A stretch of 64,000 bases of DNA, from the NCBI RefSeq assembly GCF_019279795.1, contig NC_056748.1, forward strand, positions 696,612,306 to 696,676,305, in the 5' to 3' direction. The stretch is from Protopterus annectens (lineage: Eukaryota > Chordata > Ceratodontiformes > Protopteridae). Numbering within the stretch: position 1 is the first letter of the stretch; each line of letters begins with the position of its first letter. Under the pieces are notes generated by a model. It was not told the DNA's origin and searched no databases. It saw only the letters and a program-made list of their open reading frames with translations. A program made the position numbers and the translations under genes. This document shows positions 31,101-43,019 of the stretch, piece by piece.

Positions 31101-33494
31101 GTTTTTTAGGTATCATTGTAGTTTCCTCATATGCAGCTTTGCACATGGTATCAGTAGGATGCAAGATGCCTTGAATCCCAGAGCCTGCAGGACTTTCCTT
31201 GCAGTTAGTCTGGTTAAAGTTGCCATTTTGTTGAAGTACTGAGACAGTTGCCCTTGTTTGTCTGGCGTGAGGTAGGCCATCTGGGTGGTTGTATTTAAGC
31301 TGGCACCCAGGAAAATTATCTGTTGAGAAGGTATTAGTATTGATTTCTTTTTGTTCATTGTGTATCCCAGGCAGTTTAACAGTTTTATTACAAACGCCAG
31401 ATGATGCAATAGAATGTCCTTGCTGTCCGCTTGGATCAGACAGTCGTCCAGATATGGGTAGATTTGTATTCCTTGTTGTCGGCAGAAGGCAATTACTGAT
31501 GCCAGGCATTTCGTAAACACTGTGGGCGCAGTAGATAAGCCAAAGGGCAATGCAGAGAATTGGTAATGGGTTGAACCTGCAAGAAATCTGAGGTATCTTC
31601 TGCAATCTTGTCTGATAGGGACATGCAGGTATGCCTCCTTGATGTCCAACGTTACCAGCCAAGACTCCTTGCCAGCATGGGAAGAAGTTGCTGTAATGTG
31701 AGCATCTTGAATTTTGGTACCTGTAGATATGTGTTTAGGATGGATAGGTCTAAGATGGGTCTCCAATCTTTGTCCTTCCTTGGTACCAGAAATAGTCTGG
31801 AATAAAAGCCTTGACCTTGTTCTTTTGCAGGTACCTCTTGAATAGCTTTCATATCCATGAGAGCGGAAATTTGTCTTTGTGCCTCTGCCCATTGATTTTG
31901 TGGCAGGTTTGGCAAGCCTCTCATTTTTGGAAGGGTGTGAAAGTGGAACCTGTAGCCTCTGTCTATAATGTCCAGAATCCATTTGTCTTTTGTAACAATG
32001 TGCCAGTTTTTTGAAAATAATGCCAGTTTTCCACCCAAATGTGCTGCCATTATAGCTTTGCTTGGCAGGCAAAGGGGGAAGTCATTGTGTCTGTTTTCTA
32101 AATGACTGTGGTCTATCTTCTCCACCTCTAGGGGTTGGTGCTTGCCACTGTCTAGCTCTGCAAGATCCTTGAGGTTGTCCTCTACCCCTTGGGCGTCTGT
32201 ATCTGCCCCTTTGAGGTCTGTCCGTGGCTGGAAAGGACCAATTTTTAGAAGGCCAGTTTCTGCTGAAGCGTGGAGGTTGCACCTGCAAGAAATCTAACTG
32301 TTTGCATAGATTTCGCTTTTTCCTCCATTTTCTTTAGTACCTCCTCAGCTTTAACATCGAACAATACATCTTTTTGAAGTGGTGCATCTAATAACTTTGC
32401 TTTGACATGATCTGGTAAGGTTTGCTCTTTGAGCCAAGCATGTCTACGTATGACAGACCCTGTGACAGCAGCTCTACATGAGGCCTCTAAAGCATCAAAG
32501 CCACACTGCAAGGTATGTTTACCCACTTGCTCTGCTCCATGCAACAAATCCTGCAACTCTTTCAAATCTGGTTGTTCTGTTTGTGTCATTTTGCTTTTCA
32601 GCTGGGATAACAAAAACAGTTGGTACTTTAACATATGAAATTGACAGTTTAATGCCCTCATGGTTAAAGTGGCTGATGTATACACCTTTCCCCCCACCTT
32701 TCTAATGCTCTGGAATCTCTCTCTGAAGGTAAAGGGTTTTTAGCAGTAGAGGCCTTAATCCCCTTGGGACCCTGTGAAATTGTTTCTGGGTCAGCAGTAT
32801 GGCTTTTATAAAGGAACTGGTGGGAATCCGGAACCCGGTAATACCTGTCTGGTTTAACAGGGGCTGGAGGTAAAGAATCTGGATTAAGACTGGCTTCTGC
32901 GTACACATCATCCAAAATATCTAAAACAGGAGGGATAGCCAGGGGCCTATGCTGGGGGAGCAGTAGAAATTCCCTGAGCCTTTTCTTGGAATCTGAGTAA
33001 TCTTGGCCTTCCCAGTGGAAGTGCTCCCTCAATGTATGCAGGGTTTCCCCAAAAGAGTAGTCCTCAGGGGGTGAGACTGAGGGAATAGACTCCTCAGCAT
33101 CAGAGTCTTCAAAAGGGGAATAGGCATAATCCTGGTCCTCAGAATGGTCTGAGGTAATAGAAGCCTGGTCTGAGGAAGGGTAGTCTTCCTCCAATCTGGG
33201 TCTTTTGTCAGAGGGGGGTTGAGAACCCCTGATGAGAGGTATCAAATCCTCAGCCATTTTAAGCATCTGTTTTTTAGGCATGGGGCCTTGACAGGAGGTC
33301 TGAGGGCCCTGTTTTTTAGTTTTGATGGTAGCTTTAGATTTAGTGAAGGCTTTAATAGAGAAGGTGGTAGGCCTGAAGACGCCTTCAGAAATGGCAGGCC
33401 TCACTAAATTTTCGGTTTCCCCGCCAAGAGTGGCGTCGGTATCTGCAGTGGGAATGGAGACCGAGGAGCCTGCGACCTCGGGTACTGAAGACAC
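31101..33494 (-). pseudogene. DIRS-3 gag C-terminal part and reverse transcriptase
   Basis: Gag runs open from at least 33494 through RGSQPPSDKRPRLEEDYPSS (no stop here, unlike DIRS-1 and DIRS-2) to about 32,664, where the frame changes. RT blocks: GQGFYSRLFLVP, WLVTLDIKEAYLHVPI, FSALPFGLSTAPTV and YPYLDDCLI. The thumb ends at a TGA for Trp at about 31,110. At least three frame changes. Confidence 0.87.
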
Positions 33495-33507
33495 CGGTAA
33501 AATAGTT

Positions 33508-33852
33508 TCATCGGTAGTCAGGGGCTGCGTAGGTGCCTCGCTGAGAACCGGTAGTCAGCCTAAGCGTGGTCTCAGTACTCGGTGCGGACCTCGGATGTCG
33601 GTCCTTGTCTTTGCATCTTTTCCCTAAAACTGGCGTCGGGGTATCCGACGACATGATATAATTAAATTTTTTGCCAAAATAATGAAGGGCGAACTCCGCC
33701 CGGCGCTTAATAGTGCGCTTGTTGAACCTAGCACAAAAACGGCAGGCCGAGACGTCGTGGTCGGGCCCTAAGCAAGGTATACAGAAAGAGTGAAAATCCT
33801 TATGCGGTATTTGCTTCCCACAAGAAATGCAGTTATTAACTTTGTCTGACAT
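33508..33852 (-). pseudogene. DIRS-3 gag head
   Basis: Starts MSDKVNNCISCGKQIPHKDF at 33852. Cysteine pairs as in DIRS-1. A frame change near 33,500-33,550 (CGACTACCG region) separates it from the Ser/Thr-rich linker. Confidence 0.82.
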
Positions 33853-34020
33853 CGGTCTGAGGCAAGAAAAGTTTCCCCAACAGGGTACTTAGCTTTAAAG
33901 AAGACTTCGGCTGAAATACTGTTCGTAAATCTCAGGAGCTGGCCGACCGGCACTTGCGAACTGCTTCTGCTTTGGGCACCGTGCGGTAAGAAAGACTGAA
34001 GAAAATGGCGTTGGCTGCCT

Positions 34021-34048
34021 CTTTTATACCCCTGCCGCACTGACGTCA
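34021..34048 (-). promoter_or_regulatory. CRE plus TATA promoter candidate in DIRS-3 terminal repeat
   Basis: Minus strand: TGACGTCA (34041-34048), then about 12 bp, then GGTATAAAAG (34021-34030). This is the best TATA box of the three copies. The left repeat has the mirror copy (CRE 29416-29423, TATAAAG 29436-29442). Confidence 0.65.
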
Positions 34049-34166
34049 GGGAAGAAGCGACGACAACCGACGCCGGACCTAGACTTTGGAATTCGGCCGA
34101 CCGAGGACCCGCCTGACGGCAGGATAACCCATCTGTAATGACTGCAGCTGTATGCACGATGAACAT

Positions 34167-34814
34167 CTAAAGTTTCTGAATTATGTTACACATAAAGAAT
34201 GATAACAGCACAGACAGGACAGTGCTGCACTACCAGAACAGATAGATGAAAAATTTTTATTTTCTTTGGATTAATAAGAGAGACAGTCTGACAACAACAA
34301 TAGAATTTGGTGGCAGGCACTCGGGATGAGATGGTAAACATAGAAATAAAAAGCATATGATGTATTGGTTAAGGGCATATGATCTGTGGTTACTTAAAAC
34401 AGAGGAGGTTAACAGTGTTACTAGTTTACAGGAATGAATTTATATTGGTGGTAAGATTGCTAGGTCTTGTATTAAGCTATTATGGTAATGCAGTAGTACA
34501 CTGAAATATAAAACAACTAATGTACAAGCATGCTGGCTAAGGAGATGACTCTTAGTGATGCGGGCAAGACTACAAGACCACTAACAGTGGCAATTAGTTA
34601 AATGGAGCACATGGCTGGGATTTTTGCAGGCAGTTCAGGCATAAGGGAAGTTACAGCACTGGATAACCTAGACTGTGAAACACCTAACAAGAAACATTCT
34701 TTAATTCTATGAATACCTGCTTAATCCAATGCAAAGTCACAGGAAAGCCAGAACTTATCCTGACTTATTCTGAATATATAACAGAAAAATTCCAACTCCA
34801 AGAACGTCAATACT
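34167..34814. other. no recognised feature
   Basis: AT-rich sequence with no clear frame, repeat or transposon end between DIRS-3 and the PLE-1 tail. Confidence 0.3.
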
Positions 34815-34820
34815 TTATTA

Positions 34821-34855
34821 CAGCAAAGCTGGCGGATATAAATCCTTCTTCAGTG
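34821..34855 (-). ncRNA. degenerate hammerhead-ribozyme-like motif, PLE-1
   Basis: Minus strand: CTGAAGA (fits the CUGANGA core), an unpaired A, then GGAT-TTAT-ATCC, a perfect 4-bp stem II with a tetraloop, then GCC where GAA is required, then AGCTTTGCT. The stem II and core spacing match the motif at 48691. The GAA core is lost, so cleavage is not expected. Confidence 0.45.
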
Positions 34856-35148
34856 CAATATACAATCTGTAACATTCTTTCAGTTTTTGTAAAACAAGAG
34901 TAAAATCATGTGAGCACGGCCAGCTAATCACATCATTTCCACAATAATTCAATTAAATTTTTAGCTTAGAGATATAGCAGTTCCTTAAAAAGTACTCAGA
35001 CGTACTTTCAACTCAATTTATAAATACATACTAGAACTATATACTTAAATAATTCTAATAAAATATTTATTACAAAATTGTTTTACATGTTCAAATTATT
35101 TGCACATATACAAAAAATACATATATATGTATATACACACATTTAAAA

Positions 35149-35530
35149 TACCTAGTGCAGTTGCATTTGTTTAGTTGCTAAAACTGGCTTAATACTAACC
35201 ATGTTATTCAACCCTGGTAATAAATCTCCTTGCAGTCTCAAGATCCATGCATATTCTTTATTCTCCAGAAGGTTATTAACATCACCCCCTCTTACTTGCT
35301 TATACACAGTTTCCATCACCCTAAATTTAAAGGTGTGCTCAGTACCTCTCTCCAAAATATGCTTACTTAACGCATTCTGCTGTACTTGTCTATGCATCTC
35401 TGCCTTATGTTCTATTATTCTTTCCTTTAGTTTCCTTGTACTTTTCCCAACATAAAATGAGGGGTATTTTAGGCAGGTAGCAAGATATATTACATATGTA
35501 GTATTGCATGTCGCTGTAAATTTGAAAAAA
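35149..35530 (-). pseudogene. PLE-1 GIY-YIG endonuclease domain
   Basis: Minus-strand open frame: TYVIYLATC, then FYVGKSTRKLKERIIEH (the YIG half with the conserved arginine and EH), then WILRLQ...LPGLN, the C-terminal PLE signature. The domain nicks target DNA during PLE insertion. The reading frame is open for about 120 codons but lacks the upstream RT and its start, so it is a fragment. Confidence 0.75.
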
Positions 35531-35700
35531 ATATTTTTTTATTTGAAACCGGATTGATGTACATGTTGTAGTCCTTCAAAAAATATCATTCTGAATATAT
35601 AACCAGTCCAACAAACTTCTGCAGCTGTAATATTTTCTAAGCCCCTTTTTAGATCTTCCCTTACTTTAAATCTAGCAGCACTGGTTATCATGAAGAGTCA

Positions 35701-36149
35701 ACACACAAACCCTTCCTTTATTCCCAGCGTTACAACACTTGGAATCTTGAGGAATTGTATGAATTGCCTGATAATCACTTACAGTCCTTTTGGTTTAGTA
35801 GGAGTTTATCTGTGAGAGGTATAAATACTTGACTCAGACGGAGGCACCTCCTTCTCAGGCAGCTACATGCAATAAATGCAACACTGTCTTACCTCAAACC
35901 TGCACCAATGCAAAATCCACAGACTACAAGCTCTAAGCTGTCTTATGCTGATGCCATTAAAAAACAACTTTACCTAAGCCTTTAAGGACTCTGTAGACTA
36001 TGCATTAGCCTACAACCCAAATTTTCCTCCTGCACTGCAACCCAGCATCAACAGTTTGTATCCAACATACAGCTCACTTTAGGAGATACAGGCACTAACA
36101 AGTGTGACATGAGTAGTACACAGAAGCTGTTAAGGTAGCAAGACACAGC
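35701..36149. other. no recognised feature
   Basis: No frame or repeat identified between PLE-1 and CR1-D. Confidence 0.3.
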
Positions 36150-37600
36150 TAGTTCATTTGGCAACATCCTGGTTACAGGTGACTCCAGAGTTAAGGCACA
36201 GAGATGCTCCACTAACCAGGCTGAGCAAAGACAGAGTACTTAGCTGCCTCTTACATACCAGGATATGCAAATGTCACTATAGTCTTATGTCCCTTCATCC
36301 CAGGTGGGAGTGGATGATTTGCAATGCACCTCCTTGGATCATATCAAGTGGGACATAATAAAGCTCTCCAAATATGCATCAGAAAAGGAACTGAAACTAG
36401 TACTGAGCAGTATCCAGTCATCGCCAAGAATGATGCCGCTATACAAACAAAATATAATTTAATTAAGTTACTGGTTTGACTTTTGCTGTCATTCTGGGGG
36501 GGGGGGTCCAATATATAGTGACCTGGGATGACAGGTTTGACAGCCCTAGCTGCCTTGTTAGGGATTGTCTGCATCTCTCTCTCTTCATGGCTGCTGTATA
36601 TTGGCTATCACTTTTTATTCCTCCATAGTGCCATTTTAAGGCATTGTCAGTCTCCACAAATTATCCATTCAGCTAACCACACTCAACATCATATAAAAAT
36701 GGCACTGGATGAAGCCTAAATAAAAAGCTGCACTCCTTACAGGCATTCCTAACCCTTGAAAATATTTATATACACTTACTTAACTGCTTCTTGGCAGTAA
36801 AAGCACCCCAGCAGTACAGTGTTTAATAACTACTACTCTTTAAGACCCAATGCTGAACTGGACATTGTAGCTTGTGAGGGTGTATCTGTATTTTTAAAAA
36901 ACCTTTTCATTTCCAGACTTGCGATACAGAACAAACCTAGAACTTACTGACATTCTTCTTATGATAAACACAGTACCACATGGAACCTATAATATCATAA
37001 AACAAGTATTCACAGAGATTCCTAGATTTCATTAATGCCAACTTCTTGGATCAACTAATTCAAATCCCAATGGGGTGGGGCGCAAAAATATTAGACCTGA
37101 TTTTCACAAATATAGCTCCTTTATGTTCACAGCCCACAGTTAAATTATTGGCCAATCTGATCATGGTGCTGCAGCATTTAATCAGACAACTCTACAGCAA
37201 ATCTGCATTAGCTAACCGATGTCCTGATGAAATTCAAACACCCTCTTCACTTAAATAACCCTGTTTCATATACTGCCATTTTCACAAATAAATGCTATAT
37301 CTACCTCCAAGCTAGTAACGGAGCCTTGGTACCCATAACATATAAACATAGCTCCAAATTCAAGAACAACCTTATTTGGTGGAACCCCATTATTAACAAA
37401 CTTTATAACAGGAAGAAACTCCTAGCCCATAAAAGTAAACTTCACACACCAACTACAGAAGAGCTCAAAATTATCAACAAATAACTTGGAAACGCAATCA
37501 AATTGTCAGACAGCAAGGACAAGCTAAATTTGCCACCCATGCCAAAGATAACCAGAAAACTTTATTCAGCTATGTTAGAAACCCAAGAAATAACAACCAG
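36150..37600 (+). mobile_element. CR1-D: CR1-type LINE, ORF1 esterase and endonuclease fragments
   Basis: From 36150: an ILVTGDSRV-like SGNH block I, later LSSIQSSPRMMPLY, homologous to the CR1-C ORF1 region at 56,040. From about 37,000: endonuclease end FLDQLIQIP...ILDLIFTN, a linker with WWNPIINKLYNRKKLL, then FSYVRNPRN-like codons up to 37,600. It is truncated before the RT domain and has many stops. Confidence 0.75.
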
Positions 37601-40035
37601 TGAAGCTAAGAGTTAATACAAAACAAAACATCACATAATATAAAATAACATTACATACTCATGCCCTCAGGACACTGTCATCTTATTAGCATGCATCTTT
37701 CGACTATTCAGCTCTTCTTCCCTCTTCTACCCAGTCCCGGTGGTGTGTAAATGCCATGATTGTGTGTTTTAATTAGCAGTACTAATCTTTAAAAAAGGAT
37801 TTACCTCCAACCTCACCAGGAGAACTGAACCTGAATAAACTCTACTGCTCCACAGCTACACCTCAAACTCATCCACTCAACCAAGGGCCAGTGGTCCTGC
37901 AAAACATAAAACACAAAATGACTAAAGCTAATGTATGTTTAACATCCTCCCCACTATAATGCATTTAATACTTGTATAAAGCAGCACACACACACCACCG
38001 AGCCATACTTCTGTCCTTTTACTCCTGTACCTCCACTTAACTGCTGAACCCCACTCCCAACTACCCTACTGTCTTTTCTCCTCACCTCATTTTTCCTCTT
38101 CATTTCCTAACACCTATCTGTCCCACTTTGTCTTCTTAACTTCCCACTATTAAAACTTAAGTTTTTCTCCTGTCCCCTGCTATGATCACAGCACTAGCAA
38201 GGCTTTACTTACTGTCCTCATAGATTGTTTATTTTCCTGAAGTCTGTCGCGATCTTGGTCCCCTAATACAGTCAATCTCAATATGGTATTATTCCATTCA
38301 CGCAGCTTACATGTTTTACTTTCACTATTACTCCCACAATGTCTTGTGGCATTTAAGAATTCCCCACTACCATTCTCCACCATCTTTCCGACTATCCAGC
38401 TCTGTTTCTCCCAGTCCCAGTGGTGTGTAAATGACGCAGTTGCATGTTTTAATTAGCAGTACTCATCTGCAAATAAGGTATCTAAACCTCATTTCATTTT
38501 CCTACTTCTGCTACTTCAATTGTAGTTGTTTTCTTTTTAAATGGATTTTAATGTGTAGACACTGAAATACTTTCATTTTAATTGAGCGACTACAGCTTAA
38601 CCAAGGTGCCTAAACTAATTTTAAGTGCAGCTACTGTAATACGCTATTACATTAGCGACTAAATGGAATGTATTCTGCAGAAACTATAACATGTTTTATT
38701 TTAACTAAGCAACTACAATTTAAACAAGGTGCCTAAATGGATTTTTTGTGCAGATACTGTAAAAGGCTATTTTAATCAAGCGACTACAGGATAATCAATG
38801 TGATCTACCTACAGTGTGCTTCTTAGACAGAAGGCTGTCTTACATTATTTGTGCTACTAGGCAACCTCAATTCTGTCATTATAGAATAGCTGGATTGTGT
38901 GCTCTTTCATTGTGATGTACACTGTTCCTCTACTTTGTTTCCCTGCTGAATCGCCTACCACTGGAATATAGCATACATATGACATTGTAGAACATGTCAC
39001 TATTGGTATTAGCTCACTTTTAACTTTGTGTGAAACGCCACTGTAGCGAGTGCATTCTACCATCATGATTCTGCTTGTATTCAATGTGGAAGTGCATCTA
39101 ACTATAGGAATACATAGTATATTTAAGCCCCCTAGTTTATTGGAATGAAACTGTGATTACTGTATGCTACGTAGGATAACCTTTGAAAGGTATCATATTA
39201 ACTCTGTGTACCCTGCTGTTTGGCCTGCCTAGGACTAGCCTGGGAAAGCATTGTATTGACTCTAGTGTGTACTCTACTACATAGCCATATATATGTAACT
39301 GTACTTCTATGCTATCCACTATCCCTCTCACTGAATCCAAACTTCACTGTGTAACACTACCCCACTTTACCTCCTAGACATAGGCGCTTATCTTTTTTCT
39401 CCACTAACCTATTCGTCTGTCTCTACAGCCAGACACCATGACCCATACCTCATGACCTTATCTGTCTTCATCTCTACTCTGTTATCCCTTGAAACATCAC
39501 TATTGTGGTCTCTTGTGAATAATTTTCCTTTTCCTCTCTCCCTTTTTCCTAGGGCTTATCTCCAACCTCACCAACAGAGCTGAACCTGAATAAAATTTAC
39601 TGTTCCACAGCTATGCCTCAAACTCATCCACTCAAGAGCCAGTAGTCCTGCAAAACATAAAACACAAATGGACTAAAGCTAATGTATGTTTAACATCCTC
39701 CCCACTGTACTGCATTTAATATTTGTATGAAGAAGCACGTAGACCACTGAGCTGTATTTCTCTCCTCCTTTTTCTCCTATGCCTCCACTTAAACCCCACT
39801 CCTAACTACCCTACTTGCCTTTTCTCCTCACCTCGTTTATCCTCTTCATCTCCTAACACTTATCTGTCCCACTCTGTCTTCTTAATTTCCCACTATTAAA
39901 ATTTAACTTTTTCTCCTGTTCCCAGCATGTCCTCATAGATTGTTTATTTTCCTGAAGTCTTTCTCGATCTTGGCCCAACCCGCTCCATTCTCCCTCCCTA
40001 CGTTCAGGTTCACTCCACCTTCTCCTTTTCAGGCA
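37601..40035. other. unclassified region with direct repeats
   Basis: Pyrimidine-rich, without a coding frame. It holds direct repeats of about 430-490 bp at 37790-38275 and 39548-39975 (shared CTCAAACTCATCCACTCAA, AATGTATGTTTAACATCCTC and TTGTTTATTTTCCTGAAGTC), a shorter repeat at 37700-37795/38390-38480 (GGTGTGTAAATG, TTTTAATTAGCAGTACT) and a minisatellite at 38540-38790. The large repeats could be degraded LTRs or a duplicated 3' end. I cannot name a family. Confidence 0.55.
38540..38790. repeat. degenerate minisatellite
   Basis: Three to four imperfect units of 60-80 bp built from TTTTAATT(G/A)AGC(G/A)ACTACA, AACCAAGGTGCCTAAA and TGCAG(C/A)TACTGTAA. Confidence 0.65.
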
Positions 40036-41470
40036 TAACACAAAGTGCTAAGCTACTGTATAGACAGCAAAAAAAATAAATAAAAACTTCAGTTATAAAT
40101 AAGTAAAACACTTAGGAAAACAAAATGAAAGAAAAAACATAAAAAAAAATCACCTTTTCAGCCTTCTTTTCAAAACAGGTTTCATAGATACATATTCACT
40201 GAGTCCATGTCCCAAGTGTGATCTTAACTTAAAAAATCCATCTCACTTCAACAAGTTCTGTATCATTAACCTTGTCCCCTTGTTTGGGACTATCTTTAAT
40301 ATTCTCCATAACTAAAAATGAAAACTGCGTGACTCTCCATGTTCTAAAAAATGTTTGGCAATGGCACTATCTGAGACCTTTCCTTACACAATAAAGATGG
40401 TCCCATATGCGTTTCCTTAGTTGTCTATTCATTTTGCCAACATAAATTTTTTACAAGTGCAGATAGATAGATGTATCAAATTCTTGGTTTCACAATTAGC
40501 TGCAACTGTAAATGTATAAACTATACATGTGTCAGGGTGAACAAAAATCTCTGATTCATCCATATATCAACAAAAAGCACACTTCCCACACTTACCATTA
40601 TCGGATCTAGGATGAATATTGTCATTATTCATAGGGTAACAAAGCCTTCTTTTAAGAGATTTTTTATTTTTATACAAAAAAAACCTGGAGATCCCCCATC
40701 ATCACACTGATCTCTCTGTCACTGTGTAGTATATGCCAGTTCCTCATACAAATTTGTTTTATTTGATCAACATCCATGCTATAAACTAAGTGAACTGTAA
40801 CACTCTTTCTTTCATAACTATTAACTGAGATTTCCCTATGGGGAGATGACAAATAAGTCTTAGCACTTGTAGTTATTTTACTTTTGGCTAATATCATTGC
40901 CTCATTAACATCTTGCTTCTTGTACCCTCTCCTCAAAAAACAAACTTTCATTTCATGTATCTCAGCATCAAATTTTGGGTCCCTGGCATAAAGTCTAGAT
41001 GTCCTCATAGCCTGCCCTCTACCTACATTTCTAAAAACATGGGAGGGGTGATGCATACTTGTACGATGCAAATATGAAACTAACATCCCTTCCTATATGG
41101 TTTAGTATTAAACTGCCCATCTGAATTACGGATAATTTTGACATCCAAACATTCAATTTTCTCTCTAGAGAAGTTTTAACTAAACTTAAAAAAATGTACT
41201 ACTATTTTGTAAATAATCAAAAAATGTATCTAATTGTTCCTGATCTCCTGTCTAAAGAATAAAGATATAGTCCACAAAAGTAAGAAAACAATCTTATGTA
41301 TTGTTTGGACTGTCCATCACCCATGACATAAATTATTTCCCATTGGCCCATCACTATGATGGCGTAGCTATTGGCACAAGAAGTGTCCATAGCTACGCCA
41401 GCAGTCTGTAGGTAGTATGCCCCATCAAAAATACAAACATTATGTTCTAATACCAACTCAAGCAAAAAAC
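40036..41470 (-). mobile_element. PLE-2: Penelope-like element, RT to 3' tail
   Basis: Minus strand: RT motif B region (LELVLEHNV, GVAMDTSCANSYAII) at 41217-41465, with the following palm aspartates lost (YFCGLYLYS). The thumb/linker is a 138-residue frame (HPSHVFRNVGRGQAMRTSR, CFLRRGYKKQDVNEAM) at 40670-41086. A GIY-YIG half (YVGKMNRQLRKRIWDH) lies near 40,440, and VRWIFKLRSHLGHGL near 40,220. The 3' tail at 40036-40150 matches PLE-3. Confidence 0.82.
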
Positions 41471-41590
41471 AGATACATTATGTCTTATGTAACTGCAACG
41501 GTGTTGGTGTCCATGCTTCACTGTAAATGTGTACACTGTTATTTCAATTTGTATTTGTTTAATAATTATTACTGTTATTATTGTTACTGA

Positions 41591-41690
41591 TTTGGAGCTT
41601 TTCTCCCTGGTCCTCCTCTGAAAACGGGCTCCTGGCCCATATGGACATTTCCCGGTTAATAAAAGCAATAAAAAATAATCAATAGAATAA
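41591..41690 (+). mobile_element. 3' end of an unclassified LINE
   Basis: GAGCTTTTCTCCCTGGTCCT and CTCCTCTGAAAACGGGCTCC, followed by an AATAAA-type tail (TTAATAAAAGCAATAAAAAA). Related to 26370-26462. It lies between two head-to-head PLE fragments. Confidence 0.45.
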
Positions 41691-41702
41691 GTACTGTTCA
41701 CA

Positions 41703-42357
41703 GAGAATTTGATGCATGCATGAAATGAAAGTTGATTTTTTTGGGGAGGTGGTACAAGAAGTAAGATGTTGATGAGGCAATAATATTAGCCAAAAGTAAA
41801 AGAACTACAAGTGCTAAGCCTTATTTTTCATCTCCCCAAAGGGAAATCTCAATCAGTAGTTATGAAAGAAGAATGTTACATTTCCATTAGTTTATAGCAC
41901 GGCTGTTGATCAAATAATACAAATTTTTATGAGAAATTGGCATATACTACACACTGACAGAGATATTAGTGTGATGATGGGGGAATCTCCAAAGTTTTTG
42001 TATAAAGAAATCTCTTAAAAGAAGGCTTTGTTACCTTACGAATAATGACAACATTCATCCTAGATCAGATAATGGTACTACAAAAGTAAGTGTGGGATGT
42101 GTGCTTTTTACAATATAAATGAATCAGGGATTTTTGTTCTCCCTGGCCCTGGTATAGTTTACACATTTACATTTGCAGCTAAGTATGAAACCAAGAATTT
42201 GATACAGCTAGCTAGCTGCACTGGTGGTAAAAAAAGGACCATCTTTACTGTGTAAAGAAAGGTCTCAGATATAGTGTCATTGCCAACATTTGTTAGAACA
42301 TGGAGAGTCACATAGTTTTACATTTTTAGTTATGGAGACTATTCAAGATACACAGAA
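41703..42357 (+). mobile_element. PLE-3: Penelope-like element, left part (split by DIRS-4)
   Basis: Plus strand, homologous to PLE-2 from its thumb region (GAATTTGATGCATGCATG, DEAIILAKSK) through the GIY-YIG region to TATGGAGACTATTCAAGATA. The match breaks at 42357 and resumes at 48011 after DIRS-4. Opposite in orientation to PLE-2. Stops are frequent. Confidence 0.8.
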
Positions 42358-42406
42358 AGAATAGTTGTGTAAAATCTTACCATAACCATAGATGTCCTTC
42401 TCTTCC

Positions 42407-42568
42407 ATGTTGCAGTATTCATACTGTAGGATTTTCCACCTCAGGTGACCTGACGTCGGTCCCTACACAAAAGCTTAAGCCTGGCTGCTGTAGGTGTGTG
42501 GGATGTCACATGCAGGGCCATAAACCAGGGACCATAAATGTGACGTCTGCACAAACAGACCTCAGAAC
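42407..42568 (+). repeat. DIRS-4 left inverted terminal repeat
   Basis: Inverted match to 47836-47994: CTCAGG(T/C)GACC(T/C)GACGTCGG, TAAGCCTGGCTGCTGTAGG, GGGCCATAAACCAGGGA and AAATGTGACGTCTGCACA are shared. The outer 49 bp recur, inverted, in the ICR. Confidence 0.9.
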
Positions 42569-42724
42569 TTGAAGTCTAGGATAAGGTGTACCAAAGAAAA
42601 AGCTGAGGCTAAGGAGCAAATGTCCCTGAAGGGATGTACAGATCAGCCGGTAGGGAGTGGATACAGAAGTCAAAGACCCACCACCCAGAGGAAATAGAGA
42701 AAATGGGGTATGGAGGGTGGGAAG

Positions 42725-42820
42725 GAATACTGCAACACGGAAGAGGACATTTATGGTTATGGTAAGATTTTACACAACTCTTCTATGTCCTTCTATTCCT
42801 ATGTTGCAGTATTCATACTC
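42725..42820 (-). repeat. DIRS-4 internal complementary region
   Basis: The complement of the left tip (GGACATTTATGGTTATGGTA, AGATTTTACACAACTCTTCT) joins the complement of the right tip (ATGTCCTTCTATTCCTATGT) with no spacer, as in the other family. Confidence 0.88.
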
Positions 42821-42872
42821 TGGGAGAGTACCACAGATAGGAGTGAAAGGAGGGGGTAGAGGTAGAGGATTA

Positions 42873-43008
42873 GGTTCATAGATTAGTACTAAGCTAACTG
42901 CCCTTGAGAGCCATTTTAAGCCTAGCCAATCATCCCTTGTGAGACTCAAACCCTGCACCTTGTGTTTGTAAGGCAAACACCTTAACCATTAGGCCACCCT
43001 CCTAACCC
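42873..43008 (-). mobile_element. tRNA-SINE with CR1-type 3' tail (copy 2)
   Basis: Reverse complement of the copy-1 sequence: starts GGGTTAGGAGGGTGGCC, box B GGTTTGAGTCTC, tail GGCTAGGCTTAAAATGGC and CTTAGTACTAATCTATGAACC. Inserted in DIRS-4. No clear target duplication. Confidence 0.87.
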
Positions 43009-43019
43009 TGCAGGATTGC

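Larger units (their letters stand above)
29267..34166 (-). mobile_element. DIRS-3: DIRS retrotransposon lacking ICR
   Basis: Left tip AGTACAGTTTTG at 29267 and right tip GATGAACAT ending at 34166, with terminal repeats at 29311-29483 and about 33985-34152. Inside the left repeat the sequence jumps from CCCAGATGTCAGGTA straight to recombinase codon sequence (GGGTTGGTTCTTAAGG). About 1 kb seen in DIRS-1 is missing: the ICR and the C-terminal half of the recombinase. A SINE interrupts the RNase H region. Best preserved gag-RT junction of the family. Confidence 0.93.
34815..35700 (-). mobile_element. PLE-1: Penelope-like element 3' part
   Basis: The minus strand carries a GIY-YIG endonuclease segment at 35149-35530, followed downstream by a hammerhead-like motif at 34821-34855. 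This order is expected at the 3' end of a PLE, where hammerhead ribozymes lie in the terminal repeats. The RT domain is missing or unrecognisable upstream of 35,700. Confidence 0.7.

Noticed and set aside
37790..39975. LTR pair of a complete LTR retrotransposon
   Set aside because: No TG...CA ends, primer-binding site, polypurine tract or target duplication could be found.
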